This document shows positions 55,701 to 63,222 of a stretch of DNA of 64,000 nt, in pieces. Where the stretch lies: positions 11,456,001 through 11,520,000 of the forward strand of contig OZ038464.1 of assembly GCA_964036295.1 (NCBI GenBank), written 5' to 3'. This DNA comes from Plumapathes pennacea (taxonomy: Eukaryota; Cnidaria; Anthozoa; Antipatharia; Myriopathidae). Each line of letters starts with the position of its first letter. The first letter of the stretch is position 1. A program made the translations under genes and the position numbers. Below the pieces are notes generated by a model. The model was given only the letters and a program-made list of their open reading frames with translations, was not told where the DNA came from and did no database searches.

Positions 55701-58700
55701 TAACTGTGCTTATATTAACATAGAGTGAGCATTGATCAAAACATTACTATCCCCGTAGTAAACAAACGTCACATGACGTCATGGTGACGTCTTATATAGG
55801 AAGCAAGCAATTACACAATTTCTGTGAATTTTTGCTTTAGTTTAATGCATGGGTATGCATGGGTAACCTTTAAAATGTTAATAAAACCTTGATTAACTGT
55901 GCTTATATTAACACAGAGTGACTATTGATTAAAACATTACTATCCGCGTAATAAACAAACGTCACATGACGTCATGGTGACGTCTTATATAGGAAGCAAG
56001 CAATTACACAATTTCTGTGAATTTTTCCTTTAGTTTAATGCATGAGTATGCATGGGTAACCCTTACTATGTTGGTAAAACCGTGATTAACTGTGCTTATA
56101 GTAACACAGAGTGACTATTGATTAAAACATTACTATCCGCGTAGTAAAGAAACGTCACATGAAGTCATGGTGACGTCTTATATTGGAAGCAAGCAATTAC
56201 ACAATTTCTGTGAATTTTTCCTTTAGTTTAATGCATAGATATGCATGGGTAACCCTTACTATGTTGTTAAAACCGTGATTAACCGTGCTTATATTAAGAT
56301 AGAGTGACTATCGATTAAAACATTACTATCCGCGCAGTAAAGAAACGTCATATGACGTCATGGTGACGTCTTTTATTGGAAACAAGTAATTACACAATTT
56401 CTGTGAATTTTTGCTTTAGTTTAATGCATGGGTATGCATGGGTAACCTTTACTATGTTGGTAAAACCGTGATTAACTGTGCTTAAATTAACATAGAGTGA
56501 CTATTAATGAAAATATTACTATCGGCGTAGTAAACAAACGTCACACGACGTCATGGTGACGTCTTATATTGGAAGCAAGTAATTACACGGTTTCTGATCA
56601 TTTTTTCTTTGGTGTTAATGCATTGGTATGCATGGGTGACCCTTAAAATGTTGTTTTAACAACATTAAAAAACCGTGATTAACCGTGCTTATATTAACAT
56701 AGAGTGACTATTGATTAAAACATTACTATCCGCGCAGTAAACAAACGTCACATGAAGTCATGGTGACGTCTTTTATTGGAAACAAGTAATTACACAATTT
56801 CTGATAATTTTTCCTTTAGTTTAATGCATGGGTATGCATGGGTATCCCTTACTATGTTGGTAAAACCTTGATTAATTGTGCTTAATTTAACATAGAGTGA
56901 CTATTAATTAAAATATTACTATCGGCGTAGTAAACAAACGTCACATGACGTCATGGTGACTCTTATAAAAGAAGAATGTAATTACACAACTTCTGTTTTA
57001 TTTATTTTTAGTTTAATACATGGGTAACCCTTACTATGTTATTGAATAAAACATCATTGTCCGTACAGTAAACAAACGTCACATGACGTCATGATCACGC
57101 CTTATAATAAAAGCATGTATTTATACGATTTCTGTTAATTTTTTTTTAGTTTAATGCATGGGTATCCATGTTTAACCCTTAATGTCTTAGTAGAATCACA
57201 GTTAGTTGTGCTTATATTAACACAGAGTGGCTGTTGTTTGAAACATTACTGTCCGTAGATTAAAGAAACTTCACATGACGTCATTATGACCCCTTATAAT
57301 AAAAGCATGTAAACAAACCATTTCTGTTGAATGTTTCTTAATGTTTATACATGGGTAACCATGGGTAACCCTTAAAATGTTAATGAAACCATAGTTAACT
57401 GTCATTATATTGACACAGAGTGGCTGTTGATTAAAACATTACTATACACGTAGTAAACAAACGTCACATGACGTCATTGTGACGCCTTTTAATCAAAGCA
57501 TGTAATTACAAGACTTCTGTTAAATTACTTTTTAGTTTATTGCATGGATAACCATAGGGAACCCTTAGATGTTAGTAGATCCACGGTTAGCTGTGCTTAT
57601 ATTGACACAGAGTGGCTGTTGATTAAAACATTACTATCGGTGCAGTAAACAAACGTCACATTACGTGATGGTGACGTCTTATATTAGAATCATGTACTGC
57701 CGCATGTTCGAAAAACTGGGAGATTTTGATGTCGATCGATCGGTGGTTCGACGAGTCGAGTACGGTTGAGTGGTACATGCACTACGGTGAAGTATGTACT
57801 TTGACGCGGTAGACTGTGTTTGAGATGCTCAAAATTGAATTCAAAAAGGAGAAAAGAAAGAAAAGAATTTCGAAAAACGGGAATATTTTAAGTACGGTTA
57901 ATTGGTAAATGCACTATAGAAGTTTGTTCTTGGGCACTCTAAACTGCGCTCGATATGCGCAAAATGAAACTCAAAAAGGAGAAAAAAAGAAAAAATATTG
58001 GGAAAAAGAAATCCGATCACCGTATTTTACGGGGGTCTCGCTAGTTACACATATTCTATTAATCTTTTTAGTTTATTACATGGGTAACCATTGGTAACCC
58101 TTAAAATGTTTTTAAAATGATGGTTAACTATTTTGGATAGAGTTGGACATGGCTTAATTTGCTTACTCAGGAAGTAAGTTGTGACTGCTGTGGTAATATT
58201 TGATTTTGTTATTGACCTGAATGTGTGCTGAGATGTTGATTTTTCCTGCGCAGACTGAGACATGAGAGAGACCTTGTGGTGAACTTAAAACATGAGAGGG
58301 AGAAAATGTCCGCTCAGTTGGAACAAGAAGAGAAGCAAATCAACAAACTGATTGAAGTCATGGAGCTGATTGACAGGTAATTAGAGTAATATCCCTTGCC
58401 ACGTCAACCTAAGCCATCCTCAATCACTGTTCGACCAATTGGAACCAAAGCTCCGGAGGGAGTACCCCCCCCCCCTTCCTCCCGGGGAAGGGGGGTGGGG
58501 GGGGGGGTATTCCCTATAGTGTAGTACACGTGGAGGCTCGGCCGAAAGGGATACCTTTTTGAGGCTGGAAGTATGCGAAAGGGGTGCCTTTTTCAGGCTA
58601 GAGGTGTATGAAAGGGGCCGTACCTTTTTGAGGATGGAGGTAAATAAAAGGTAGGAATTTCAGTCCTTTCGTTATGCAGAAATATTTCGGCAGGGCTTTC

Positions 58701-61700
58701 GTAAGGTCGTTAAAAACGACTTCCTTAAAAAATTGCAACAATCGCATTAAAAGGTATATGAAAGGGGTACCTCCTCTTTTCCCCGCTGGGACCAAGCCAT
58801 CCTCAACCTTGCACTCGAAGAAGAATGCTTGGCCTGACACGCAGGTTAAATAAACAATTACCTACTTGTGGCGAGGAAATTGCGGATATTTGTCCGAGGA
58901 TATTATCTGTTCCGAGAAGCGAACAGTTGCCCGAGAGTGAAGCTCGATATGATTGTCGCGATGTTTAAGCTTGCTGCTCGTAGTTAAACAGGACGCGTCT
59001 TCAGTTCAACACAAAAATCAACTACTTTAATTGCATTCAAAACACGAGGTGTTGTGCACATGGCACATGCGCACGAACATTACAAAATGCAATGCAGCGG
59101 TCAACTTAACAACGTTACGTCACAATGATGGCATTGAATTCATGACCCTCCCCTCTTATTTTCAGATGTAAAAAACATTCTCTATCATCAAACCATGAGC
59201 CCATGTCGTTGTCACTGTGTGAGGACATATTCAGAATGCTACAGGAAGAACACTATGAAGAATACAGGGCAAGTGTTACTAGCAATCAGCTATGATAATT
59301 TGTTTACAAGAATGTGAATAAAGAGCGCACTGAATGAATAAATGAATGAATGAATGAATGTATGAAACAAATGGGTGTAACGGAGTGAATAACGGAGTTA
59401 GTGAGTGAATGTGATTGAGTGCGCGAGTGAATGAATTAGCAACAAAATTAGCGAATAAGAGCGTAATTGAGGAAGTAACAGAGACTATTTCAATGGCTGG
59501 TTAGTCAGTTAGCTGGCTAGATGTGAGGGCTTGAGTGAGCTGTGAATGAATAGATTATTCAAGTACACAGATAAACTCTTCACTCACAAAAAAAGTGTAT
59601 CCGCGTTGAACAGCGTGTATTTCACGTTTTCTTGTTGGTTCACAGATGTACGACCTGTCAACCCTGGCAATCCCCTTGGTTTTCCCTTTGGTAAGTGACA
59701 CAGCTCTACAGATTCACTAATACCACGGGATTAGCTTTGTATCCCCTGTAACATTTGTTGATTGAAGTTCGTTGTAAAATATAAAACACTGCATAGTATT
59801 GTCTTTTAACCTCACACATAACAAATGTTCTTATATTCAGAGCACGTTTTGAGCATTTTGTGATGTTATTTCAATACACAGACAGCAGTTTTCCACCAGA
59901 TATCTGTAGGTCGTGCTTGTAAAAGAGCCGATTTATACGCTACGATTTGAATTTGCGTCTGTCGCCTGCGACCCCCTTACGACACTCTTACGATATGATT
60001 GTTATACTGCAGGGCCGATTTGCCTGATGCGATTTGCGTGTTAGTAAGCGTGTCGTTACTAGGGTAGCATGCGACAGCAAAACTCGCATCAGTGTGTAAA
60101 TGGACCTAACGGACCGGACCAGCTTCGCATAAACAGTTACCAACATTTTCTCTTGTGGTGTTCACAGATCAGGGCTCATTTCCAGAGCTGGAATCCCCTG
60201 GCAAATCCCACGCATGGAATGGACGTCATCAAGAGGTGGAAAGACTTACTGCAGAGCGATAAATCGACCGGATTCACTCTCAACACTCAAGGAAACATTC
60301 CAGACTCTGCTAAGTGAGAACACAGTAGAAACAAAAAACTATTCACGATGGGTAGTTGCTGTGAAATTGTTGTCAGTATTTGTTTATGGTAGCACACAAC
60401 ATTCTCTCTTTTACGGCCGTGCGGAGTCTGGGAGAGAATTTGTCGGGGAGGGGAACTCTCTCCCAGACTCCGTGCGGCCGTAAAAGAGAGAGCCTGTTCA
60501 CAGGCTAAACATTCAGCAACTTGGATAGTAATAGCGACGTACGCTGACCAACGGAAGTGACGTCAAGAACGTATTTTCGCGGTGTCGTCCCCAGGCCATT
60601 GTAGAGAGGTTTAACTGTACAGCATGGATATTTACGACCGGCTCATCTGGGAAGTATGGATGCCTTTCCTCCGTTCAACAATAAGGTACGTTGCCAGAAA
60701 AACTCACAAGTGTTTGACTCTTCAGGATTTGTACAATCTTGGAAAGCCCTTGAATTTAAGTGCTTGTCTTGACTAAAGCCCTTAAGTTTAACTGCTTGTT
60801 TTGACTAAAGCCCTTGAATTTGTATGATGCCTTGAGAGGTCCTTGAATTTAGACAACAGTCCTTGAAAATTTCATTAACGTCTAGATAATAAATCAAGCA
60901 GAATAGCTTCAATCGAATGTTTTCCTTCTTATTCAGTGCGTGGCATTGCCAGTACTGCGATCCAATGATAGAACTGATTGAGCACTGGTTACCAGTTCTA
61001 CCGTCTTGGATCATGGACAACATCATAGACCAGTTGATTCTGCCTCGCTTACAGGTGTGTCAAGGTTAATCCTGAACTTTGAAACCAATTTACACGCGCT
61101 AAAAAATGGCACGACACCCTTAAAAGTTAGCACGGTACCTGGGTAGCCTTACTCTGGTTCCAGAGGTTCCTCGCTTGCCAATGAATGGCAGCGAAGGCTC
61201 GGCAAAGAGCGGCAAAGGCGAACGGTGGCGAGGGAACCTCTGATGTTGCTACCTCGCGCGCCCAGAGGTCCTTTCCGCTCGCTTTGTCGCCGTCGTTCTT
61301 GTCGGAAATTCATGAAGGAGTAATTTAAGGACCTCTGAAACCAGATTAAGGTAGCCTCGGCACCCTTAAAATTCAAGCACCAGTACGTCAATAAAGTTTG
61401 GACTGCACCGTATTAGGGGTGTCGTGCTGAAAAAAACAATGGTACCGTGCTAACGTTTGGGGGTGCCGTGACATTTTTTAGCACTTGTAAATGGGGTTTT
61501 GGTCCGCAAATAAACACAGTTGGATTAAAACATACTTTCAAAACAAGACACAACCTTTTTTGTTTGTGGTATATTTGTTACTATGTTGTTTTATCTCCAG
61601 GTGAATGTGGACTCATGGAATCCTCTGACGGACACGGTGCCTATCCACGCTTGGATCCATCCCTGGCTTCCTCTCATAGGTACAAACTTGAGTGGTCATC

Positions 61701-63222
61701 TATAATTTTCTCCTTCAGTTTCTCACCAGAAATATATCATACAATATGGAGAACTTGGCTTTTGATAGTTTGCTAAGATGAAAGCTGATTAAAGTATCAG
61801 TTCTCACCACATCACTCATACATTTTCTTTATAGAAAGTTGGGAGAATCTGCATTTTCAGCTTAGGAGAGAAATGGTTAAGATTTTTTTCAACTGACACC
61901 GTGAACGTAACTCTGATATTTCCTGTCCTTCAGGTCAGCGTCTTGAACCGCTGTACGCTCCTATAAGATACAAACTGGCATCTGCACTCACCAACTGGCA
62001 CCCGTCCGATCCGTCCGCTAAAATGATCCTACAGCCCTGGAGTAATGTGAGTGTAACGCTAAAAAGACTCGCTAGCCCGACATCCGGGATATTTAACTTC
62101 AGGCCAGCTAGACACCGCGAAAATACATTTTTGACCGCGAGGTCACCTTTTTTGGAGTCAGCGGTCGCTGCAAAAAACTGGATTTGATTGCAGATTTTGT
62201 AGTTTAGTGTAACGCTCGTAAAACGTCAAGACTTAGCCAAGAAACACATTGCTAGGACTCGATACTCGCCTATAAGTTAGTGCATTTTCTATGTATAACA
62301 TATGCTGTACACAAGAGAAACGGGGCTTGCACACGAGGTGAAATTTACCTCGGGTTAGACCGAGTTACACAGTAATGACGACGAACGCTGACCAACGAAA
62401 GGGACGTCAAGAAGGCTATCCTATAATAGTGTTTATTCCAGCTGTTGTGCTGTGGTTGGCTTTCATGGTCAACTTGGTTCATTTTCTTACAGGTTTTCTC
62501 TAAAGGTTCAATGGACGCCTTCATTCTTCGCTCAATCTATCCCAAGCTGTCCCAGTGTCTGGGCGAGTTTGTTATCAATCCACACCAGCAGCATCTAGGT
62601 AGGTCACCAGATAACTAAATCCTGCATAGAAGGACTGTGAGACACTAAGGCCCGCTTTAAACGTAACCGAACCTAGTGCATATCAGCTCAAACAATGGTT
62701 TTTGCTCATTTGCATTAAGTTCGGTGCATGTGAGACGCGAGGTTTTAGTCAGAAGGCAGACGGTGGAAAGGAAGAGATATATATACAGAGAAATTGTCTT
62801 GCCTGTTCTAGAAGATTGTGGTCTTGGCTATATTTAGCTTGGGCCATTATTTTCTTCTCCTTCTCCTTCTCCTTCTCTGTCTTCTTCTCCTCTCAGAAGG
62901 CAGAAAGTGGGCGCTATATTCAGCTTCGAGCATTTCTTCTCCTTTTTTTCCTTCTCCTTTTTCGTTTAATTTAGGGTTATTGTAGATAGAGGGCCACTAG
63001 TTTATCAGACTGTAAAGTGTTTTTTTTTTACCTTAATATTAATATTATAATCATTATAATAATGTTATTATCATTAGTTTTCTCTTTGATGAAAATGAAA
63101 GAAAATTAAACTCTGTTTTCCTATTAGATCCTTTTCATTGGGTGATGTCTTGGAAGGACATTATTCCTCGTCAGCATTTTGTCAGTCTTCTCGACAAGCA
63201 TTTCTTCCCCCGATGGATTCAG
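22493..63222 (+). CDS. TFIP11: TFIP11 copy 2: N-terminus and C-terminal half present, G-patch exons not found, right end off window
   Basis: Exon segments: 22493-22761, 24325-24444, 25730-25787, then 58254-58376, 59166-59268, 59646-59690, 60168-60313, 60623-60685, 60937-61054, 61601-61679, 61934-62046, 62493-62598 and 63128-63222. The N-terminus ([36 protein letters not shown]) matches the TIP_N domain. The third exon ends at MLQK, just before a G-patch would continue. The next recognisable exon is the coiled coil [10 protein letters not shown]. About 170 residues of the family (most of the G-patch and the linker) are absent, and a 31-kb satellite fills the gap. A 20-A run in exon 1 and a phase clash between exons 2 and 3 also break the frame. 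It could be a real gene with assembly faults, or a decayed copy. Confidence 0.8.
22790..23205. repeat. Coral repeat with 'gataccctgtttaagac' units, plus an inserted short element
   Basis: Several copies of taccctgttcaagac/taccctgtttaagac and a closing part (gggcggaacatccctatata, ggaaatatatgggagtacc) ending in 18 C (23174-23191). At about 22943-23040 a different piece (gcctgcgttgcatgcgtttt .. ggttgaggggggagggg) interrupts it. Lies in intron 1 of copy 2. Confidence 0.6.
23258..23420. repeat. Coral-type MITE
   Basis: Begins ccctttcactcccaag, contains actacatcactcaaatc and aaaatctgcattttgagc, and ends gagtgaaaaggttaa. Best-preserved termini of this family in the window. It is followed at 23430-23690 by degenerate ccaagt/acttgg tracts like those around MITE 2. 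Confidence 0.6.
23700..24324. other. Intron 1 remainder, no gene seen
   Basis: AT-rich, with no coding pattern or strong repeat apart from short ttgatcatt/catttgatcat echoes near 24000-24120. Confidence 0.5.
24325..24444 (+). CDS. TFIP11: TFIP11 copy 2, exon 2
   Basis: Reads [20 protein letters not shown] then [19 protein letters not shown], a low-complexity linker ending in a block like the family's GFAGGTKSF. Acceptor catttaacag, donor CAGG|GTATGA. It ends in phase 1, whereas exon 3 needs phase 2. Confidence 0.75.
24445..25729. other. Intron 2, no gene seen
   Basis: AT-rich. A short inverted pair tttcacaggagagatctcctgtgaaat lies near 25009-25035, and a diverged piece similar to the intron sequence at 2040-2160 lies at about 25440-25570 (cggggcttgcaca-like, then gctgaccaacggaagtg). 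No further exon is evident, although the phase clash suggests a missed small one. Confidence 0.4.
25730..25787 (+). CDS. TFIP11: TFIP11 copy 2, exon 3, leads into the G-patch
   Basis: Encodes [19 protein letters not shown], equivalent to the family's [21 protein letters not shown]. So the G-patch glycine motif should begin in the next exon. Acceptor ttattttcag after a long T-rich tract, donor AAG|GTGAGG, phase 0. Confidence 0.85.
25939..26080. mobile_element. MITE with about 38-bp TIRs
   Basis: The left end gtatgttggctgtcattgtt is the imperfect complement of the right end (gacaatcacaaccaacatac), extending to agtagtctcc/ggagactact-type inner ends. The body includes gtggctgacgtttcaactcc, a sequence common in invertebrate repeats. 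142 bp, no ORF. The flanks between exon 3 and the satellite hold nothing else. Confidence 0.7.
26307..51619. repeat. Satellite of about 192.5-bp monomers, main block (about 131 monomers)
   Basis: Successive acgtcacatg-type marks fall 192-193 bp apart (26451, 26643, 26836, 27029, 27221). The monomer contains acaatttctgtgaattttt, cctttagtttaatgcat, gggtatgcatgggtaaccc, ggtaaaaccgtgattaactg, ttatattaacatagagtgac, tagtaaacaaacg, and ends gtcatggtgacgtcttatat then tggaagcaag. Five or so variant classes differ at the dyad (acatgaagtcat, acatgacgtcat, cataaagccat, cataacgtcat, gccacatgaagt). No coding capacity. It lies inside TFIP11 copy 2, between exon 3 and the coiled-coil exon. Confidence 0.97.
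42420..51600. repeat. Higher-order repeat: 10 monomers, 1,928-bp period
   Basis: Diagnostic variants recur at exactly 1,928 bp: tttccttaag at 42751, 44679, 46607 and 48535; cgtcgtaaag at 43831, 45759, 47687 and 49615. Adjacent periods look nearly identical over their whole length. A fifth, altered period follows from about 50,460. Left of 42,420 the monomers do not follow this order. Confidence 0.93.
52228..52617. repeat. About 244-bp tandem duplication flanking the retrotransposon
   Basis: The unit from tgatatgtttgttgacacat to ggtttacctcgca occurs at 52228-52471 and again from 52472. The second copy is split by the LTR element and continues at 54697 to about 54795. Markers are cagatcgactgtgg, gacaggaaattttactgtga and agcacgagaaacaggtttgt. 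Confidence 0.75.
52623..52728 (-). repeat. 3' LTR, 106 bp
   Basis: On the minus strand it starts TGTAGTGTCC and ends CATAACTCTACA, with an AATAAA (gagaataaagtatg). It is identical by eye to 54586-54691. Confidence 0.9.
52912..54585 (-). pseudogene. pol remnant: RNase H end and integrase, two frameshifts
   Basis: Minus strand. The first part (54585-53798) has the RNase H signature YTDHKPL, then [20 protein letters not shown], and the integrase HHCC finger (HEGHQG .. CLACQ) up to the first catalytic Asp (SIDFKEL). A one-base shift near 53812 stops this frame. The next part carries the second Asp ([11 protein letters not shown]) and the catalytic Glu (NGEVERF) to 53358. A second shift near 53380 leads to the C-terminal part ending at 52912. 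The order is Ty3/gypsy-type. The breaks make it non-functional. Confidence 0.88.
54586..54691 (-). repeat. 5' LTR, 106 bp
   Basis: Identical to the 3' LTR. Pol sequence follows directly on the minus strand without a tRNA primer-binding site. Confidence 0.9.
54800..55036. other. Right end of the TIR insertion, no gene
   Basis: AT-rich sequence with a local inverted pair (gatgatagttcgtg / cacgaactacctgttatagac then tatcatc) before the GCAAATAGCTTCA terminus. Confidence 0.4.
55049..57696. repeat. Satellite, right block (about 14 monomers, decaying to the right)
   Basis: Same 192-bp unit as the main block. Up to about 56,950 the monomers are typical. From about 57,000 they diverge strongly (gtgacgcctttt, gcatgtaattac, tagattaaagaaac) and vary in length, as expected at an array edge. 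At about 56650-56672 a palindrome (aatgttgttttaacaacatt) is inserted in one monomer. Confidence 0.93.
57697..58044 (+). mobile_element. 5'-truncated Helitron copy in the satellite
   Basis: Related to the subterminal 3' region of units A and B: tgatgtcgatcgatcggtgg, gacgagtcgagtacgg, ctcaaaattgaattc. It ends with hairpin ccgtattttacgg and CTAG (58041-58044), followed by T. Satellite sequence continues at once (ttacacatattct). The 5' end lacks the TCTCTATA start. The related block caaaaaggagaaa..agaaa is present twice (about 57840 and 57972). Confidence 0.7.
58045..58125. repeat. Last partial satellite monomer
   Basis: ttacacatattctattaatc, then tttagtttattacatgggtaacc and aacccttaaaatg. Strongly diverged end of the array, about 130 bp before the coiled-coil exon. 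Confidence 0.75.
58254..58376 (+). CDS. TFIP11: TFIP11 copy 2, coiled-coil exon
   Basis: Reads [20 protein letters not shown] then [18 protein letters not shown], equivalent to the family's YERDMVVNL coiled coil. Acceptor ttttcctgcgcag, donor CAG|GTAATT. It needs an incoming phase of 2, but exon 3 ends in phase 0, so at least one exon between them is missing. Confidence 0.92.
58440..58790. repeat. Coral repeat with poly-C/poly-G core and 'gaaaggggtacc' units
   Basis: gagggagtacccccccccc, then a C-run/G-run inverted core (about 58467-58507) and repeated tgaaaggggt/gcctttttgaggct pieces. Imperfect fold-back. Intron sequence, no gene. The rest of the intron to 59165 shows none either. Confidence 0.55.
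59166..59268 (+). CDS. TFIP11: TFIP11 copy 2, exon ending at a GC donor
   Basis: Encodes [20 protein letters not shown] then [14 protein letters not shown], matching the family's IFETLQDKYYEEYR. The boundary after AGG is followed by GCAAGT, a GC-AG intron with an otherwise perfect donor. The next exon continues [11 protein letters not shown], in line with the family's YRMSDRVDLA, so the boundary is well supported. The following intron contains a short aatgaatg repeat near 59333. Confidence 0.92.
59646..59690 (+). CDS. TFIP11: TFIP11 copy 2, 45-nt exon
   Basis: Encodes [15 protein letters not shown]. Acceptor ggttcacag, donor TTG|GTAAGT, phase 0. The following intron (59691-60167) holds only a weak MITE-like stretch near 59930-60110 (gccgatttatacgct .. 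actcgcatcagtgtg). Confidence 0.92.
60168..60313 (+). CDS. TFIP11: TFIP11 copy 2, full version of exon segment a
   Basis: Encodes [20 protein letters not shown] then IKRWKDLLQ to IPDSA. Acceptor ggtgttcacag. Bases 60237-60313 equal window bases 1-77. Confidence 0.95.
60623..60685 (+). CDS. TFIP11: TFIP11 copy 2, exon segment b with shortened acceptor
   Basis: Coding sequence identical to 401-463. The intron before it lacks 14 bp (ctttatctccgcac), so the acceptor is now ttaactgtacag with few pyrimidines. Confidence 0.92.
60937..61054 (+). CDS. TFIP11: TFIP11 copy 2, exon segment c
   Basis: Identical to 683-800 by eye. The pyrimidine tract has changed slightly (tttccttcttattcag). Confidence 0.95.
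61601..61679 (+). CDS. TFIP11: TFIP11 copy 2, exon segment d
   Basis: Identical to 1347-1425, same splice sites. Confidence 0.95.
61934..62046 (+). CDS. TFIP11: TFIP11 copy 2, exon segment e
   Basis: Identical to 1680-1792, same splice sites. Confidence 0.95.
62493..62598 (+). CDS. TFIP11: TFIP11 copy 2, exon segment f
   Basis: Identical to 2239-2344. Acceptor reads tcttacag instead of tctcacag. Confidence 0.95.
63128..63222 (+). CDS. TFIP11: TFIP11 copy 2, exon segment g (last in window)
   Basis: Identical to 2891-2985. The next exon (equivalent of 4042-4094) falls beyond the right edge. The intron to 64000 holds the deleted palindromic element (63300-63545) and the coral MITE (63560-63750). 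Confidence 0.95.

Noticed and set aside
59927..60110. A MITE with TIRs
   Set aside because: Ends (gccgatttatacgct / actcgcatcagtgtgtaaatgg) are only weakly inverted and no target duplication was found.
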